Shown: positions 63,411-64,000 of the stretch, piece after piece | Numbering within the stretch: position 1 is the stretch's first letter | How the letters are laid out: the number at the start of each line of letters is the position of its first letter | DNA from: DATJLY01 sp963729295 | GTDB lineage: Bacteria; Pseudomonadota; Alphaproteobacteria; ATCC43930; CGMCC-115725 | DNA: 64,000 nt | Assembly: GCA_963729295.1 (NCBI GenBank) | Contig: CAVSNJ010000025.1 | Span: forward strand, 558,001-622,000 | Direction of reading: 5' to 3' | Program-made: the position numbers and the translations under genes | The notes under the pieces: generated by a model | Seen by the model: the letters and a program-made list of their open reading frames with translations, nothing else | Databases searched by the model: none | What the model was told of the DNA's origin: nothing

Positions 63411-64000
63411 ATGAGCGTGCGTCCCTATCGCGACATAGCGCGGCGGCGCTGCCGGCAGATCCATGTGGGTTCCGTGCCGGTGGGCGGCGACGCGCCCATC
63501 ACCGTGCAGTCGATGACCAACACGCTGACGCATGACGTGAAGGCCACCGTGGCGCAGATCCAGGCGCTGGAGCGCGCCGGCGCCGATATCGTGCGCGTCT
63601 CCTGCCCCGACCAGGAATCGTCGCTCGCCTTGAAGGACATCGTGCGCCAGGTGAGCGTGCCGATCGTCGCCGACATCCATTTCCACTACAAGCGCGCGAT
63701 CGAGGCGGCCGAGAACGGCGCCGCGTGCTTGCGCATCAATCCCGGCAATATCGGCTCGGCCGAGCGCGTCAGGGAGGTGGTGAAGGCGGCGAAGGATCAC
63801 GGCTGCTCGATGCGCATCGGCGTCAATGCCGGCTCGCTCGAGCGCGACCTGCTCGAGCGCTATGGCGAGCCGTGCCCCGAGGCGATGGTCGAAAGCGCCC
63901 TCCACCACGCCAAGATCCTCGAGGACAACGACTTCTTCGAGTTCAAGATCTCGTGCAAGGCATCGGACGTGTTCCTGGCGGTGGCGGCCTATCAGCAGCT
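63411..64000 (+). CDS. ispG: 4-hydroxy-3-methylbut-2-enyl diphosphate synthase (partial)
   Basis: Only the first 196 codons or so are in the window; the gene runs off the right edge. The visible part is the N-terminal TIM barrel of IspG (GcpE): VPVGGDAPITVQSMTNTLTHD near residue 25, then RAGADIVRVSCPDQESSLAL, PIVADIHFHYKRAIEAAENG and CLRINPGNIGS. The iron-sulphur domain is beyond the window. It makes HMBDP in the methylerythritol phosphate isoprenoid pathway. The ATG follows GAAGGAGTGGCTCG. Confidence 0.97.
   Translation, partial: MSVRPYRDIARRRCRQIHVGSVPVGGDAPITVQSMTNTLTHDVKATVAQIQALERAGADIVRVSCPDQESSLALKDIVRQVSVPIVADIHFHYKRAIEAAENGAACLRINPGNIGSAERVREVVKAAKDHGCSMRIGVNAGSLERDLLERYGEPCPEAMVESALHHAKILEDNDFFEFKISCKASDVFLAVAAYQQ

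Overview
The window is a high-GC bacterial chromosome segment with tightly packed, often ATGA- or GTGA-coupled genes. A GcrA cell-cycle regulator, a DUF992 protein, divergent hrcA and rph, the phoR-pstCAB-phoU-phoB order without pstS, a rodZ and ispG neighbourhood and many orphan periplasmic binding proteins together point to an alphaproteobacterium. It is probably Rhodospirillales- or Reyranella-like, or a related soil or metagenome lineage. No rRNA, tRNA, CRISPR array or intact insertion sequence was seen.

Layout. 1-6.1 kb: an SDR oxidoreductase, a frameshifted phosphotransferase/P-loop kinase, an M24-fold protein lacking one metal ligand, a GT-A-like protein, a beta-hydroxyacid dehydrogenase and a proline-rich lipoprotein. 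6.1-12.1 kb: the phosphate regulon on the minus strand with Pho-box-like half sites and a large hairpin in the phoR-pstC gap. 12.2-19.6 kb: a small hypothetical protein, mutS, a Liv-type binding protein and glnD. 19.7-22.6 kb: a phasin, an MFS carrier and an NMT1-like binding protein. 22.6-27.6 kb: the heat-shock cluster hrcA-grpE-dnaK-dnaJ on the minus strand. 27.7-35.2 kb: housekeeping genes (rph, rdgB, hemW, DUF429, an LpoA-like lipoprotein, rsmI, yraN, a BON lipoprotein, gshB). 35.4-38.2 kb: a hybrid histidine kinase and a Rieske oxygenase.

38.1-41.4 kb is an accessory islet. Three direct copies of a 44-bp repeat mark it off. It carries a DUF992-OmpA fusion, a nitroreductase and a multiply frameshifted ABC-substrate-binding pseudogene. 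41.4-44.2 kb holds a fused ferric-type ABC permease and its binding protein, without an ATPase. 44.4-49.0 kb is a complete branched-chain-amino-acid-type ABC operon (binding protein, LivH, LivM, LivG, LivF). 49-52 kb has a small aspartic protease, an ACMSD-like amidohydrolase and an MmgE/PrpD protein. 52-60 kb has gcrA (with a cluster of GANTC sites in its promoter), a double cold-shock-domain protein, a frameshifted ubiG, lysC, a nitronate-monooxygenase-like protein, ptsP and rodZ.

60.1-63.3 kb looks like an insertion between rodZ and ispG. It contains an AT-richer Panacea (DUF4065) protein next to an 88-residue protein, which is a candidate toxin-antitoxin pair, followed by a Tat-exported amidohydrolase and a binding protein. 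The window ends inside ispG.

The strongest leads are the Panacea pair, the repeat-delimited islet, the GANTC cluster in the gcrA promoter, and two clean frameshifts in otherwise intact genes (the kinase and ubiG) that could be real or assembly errors.
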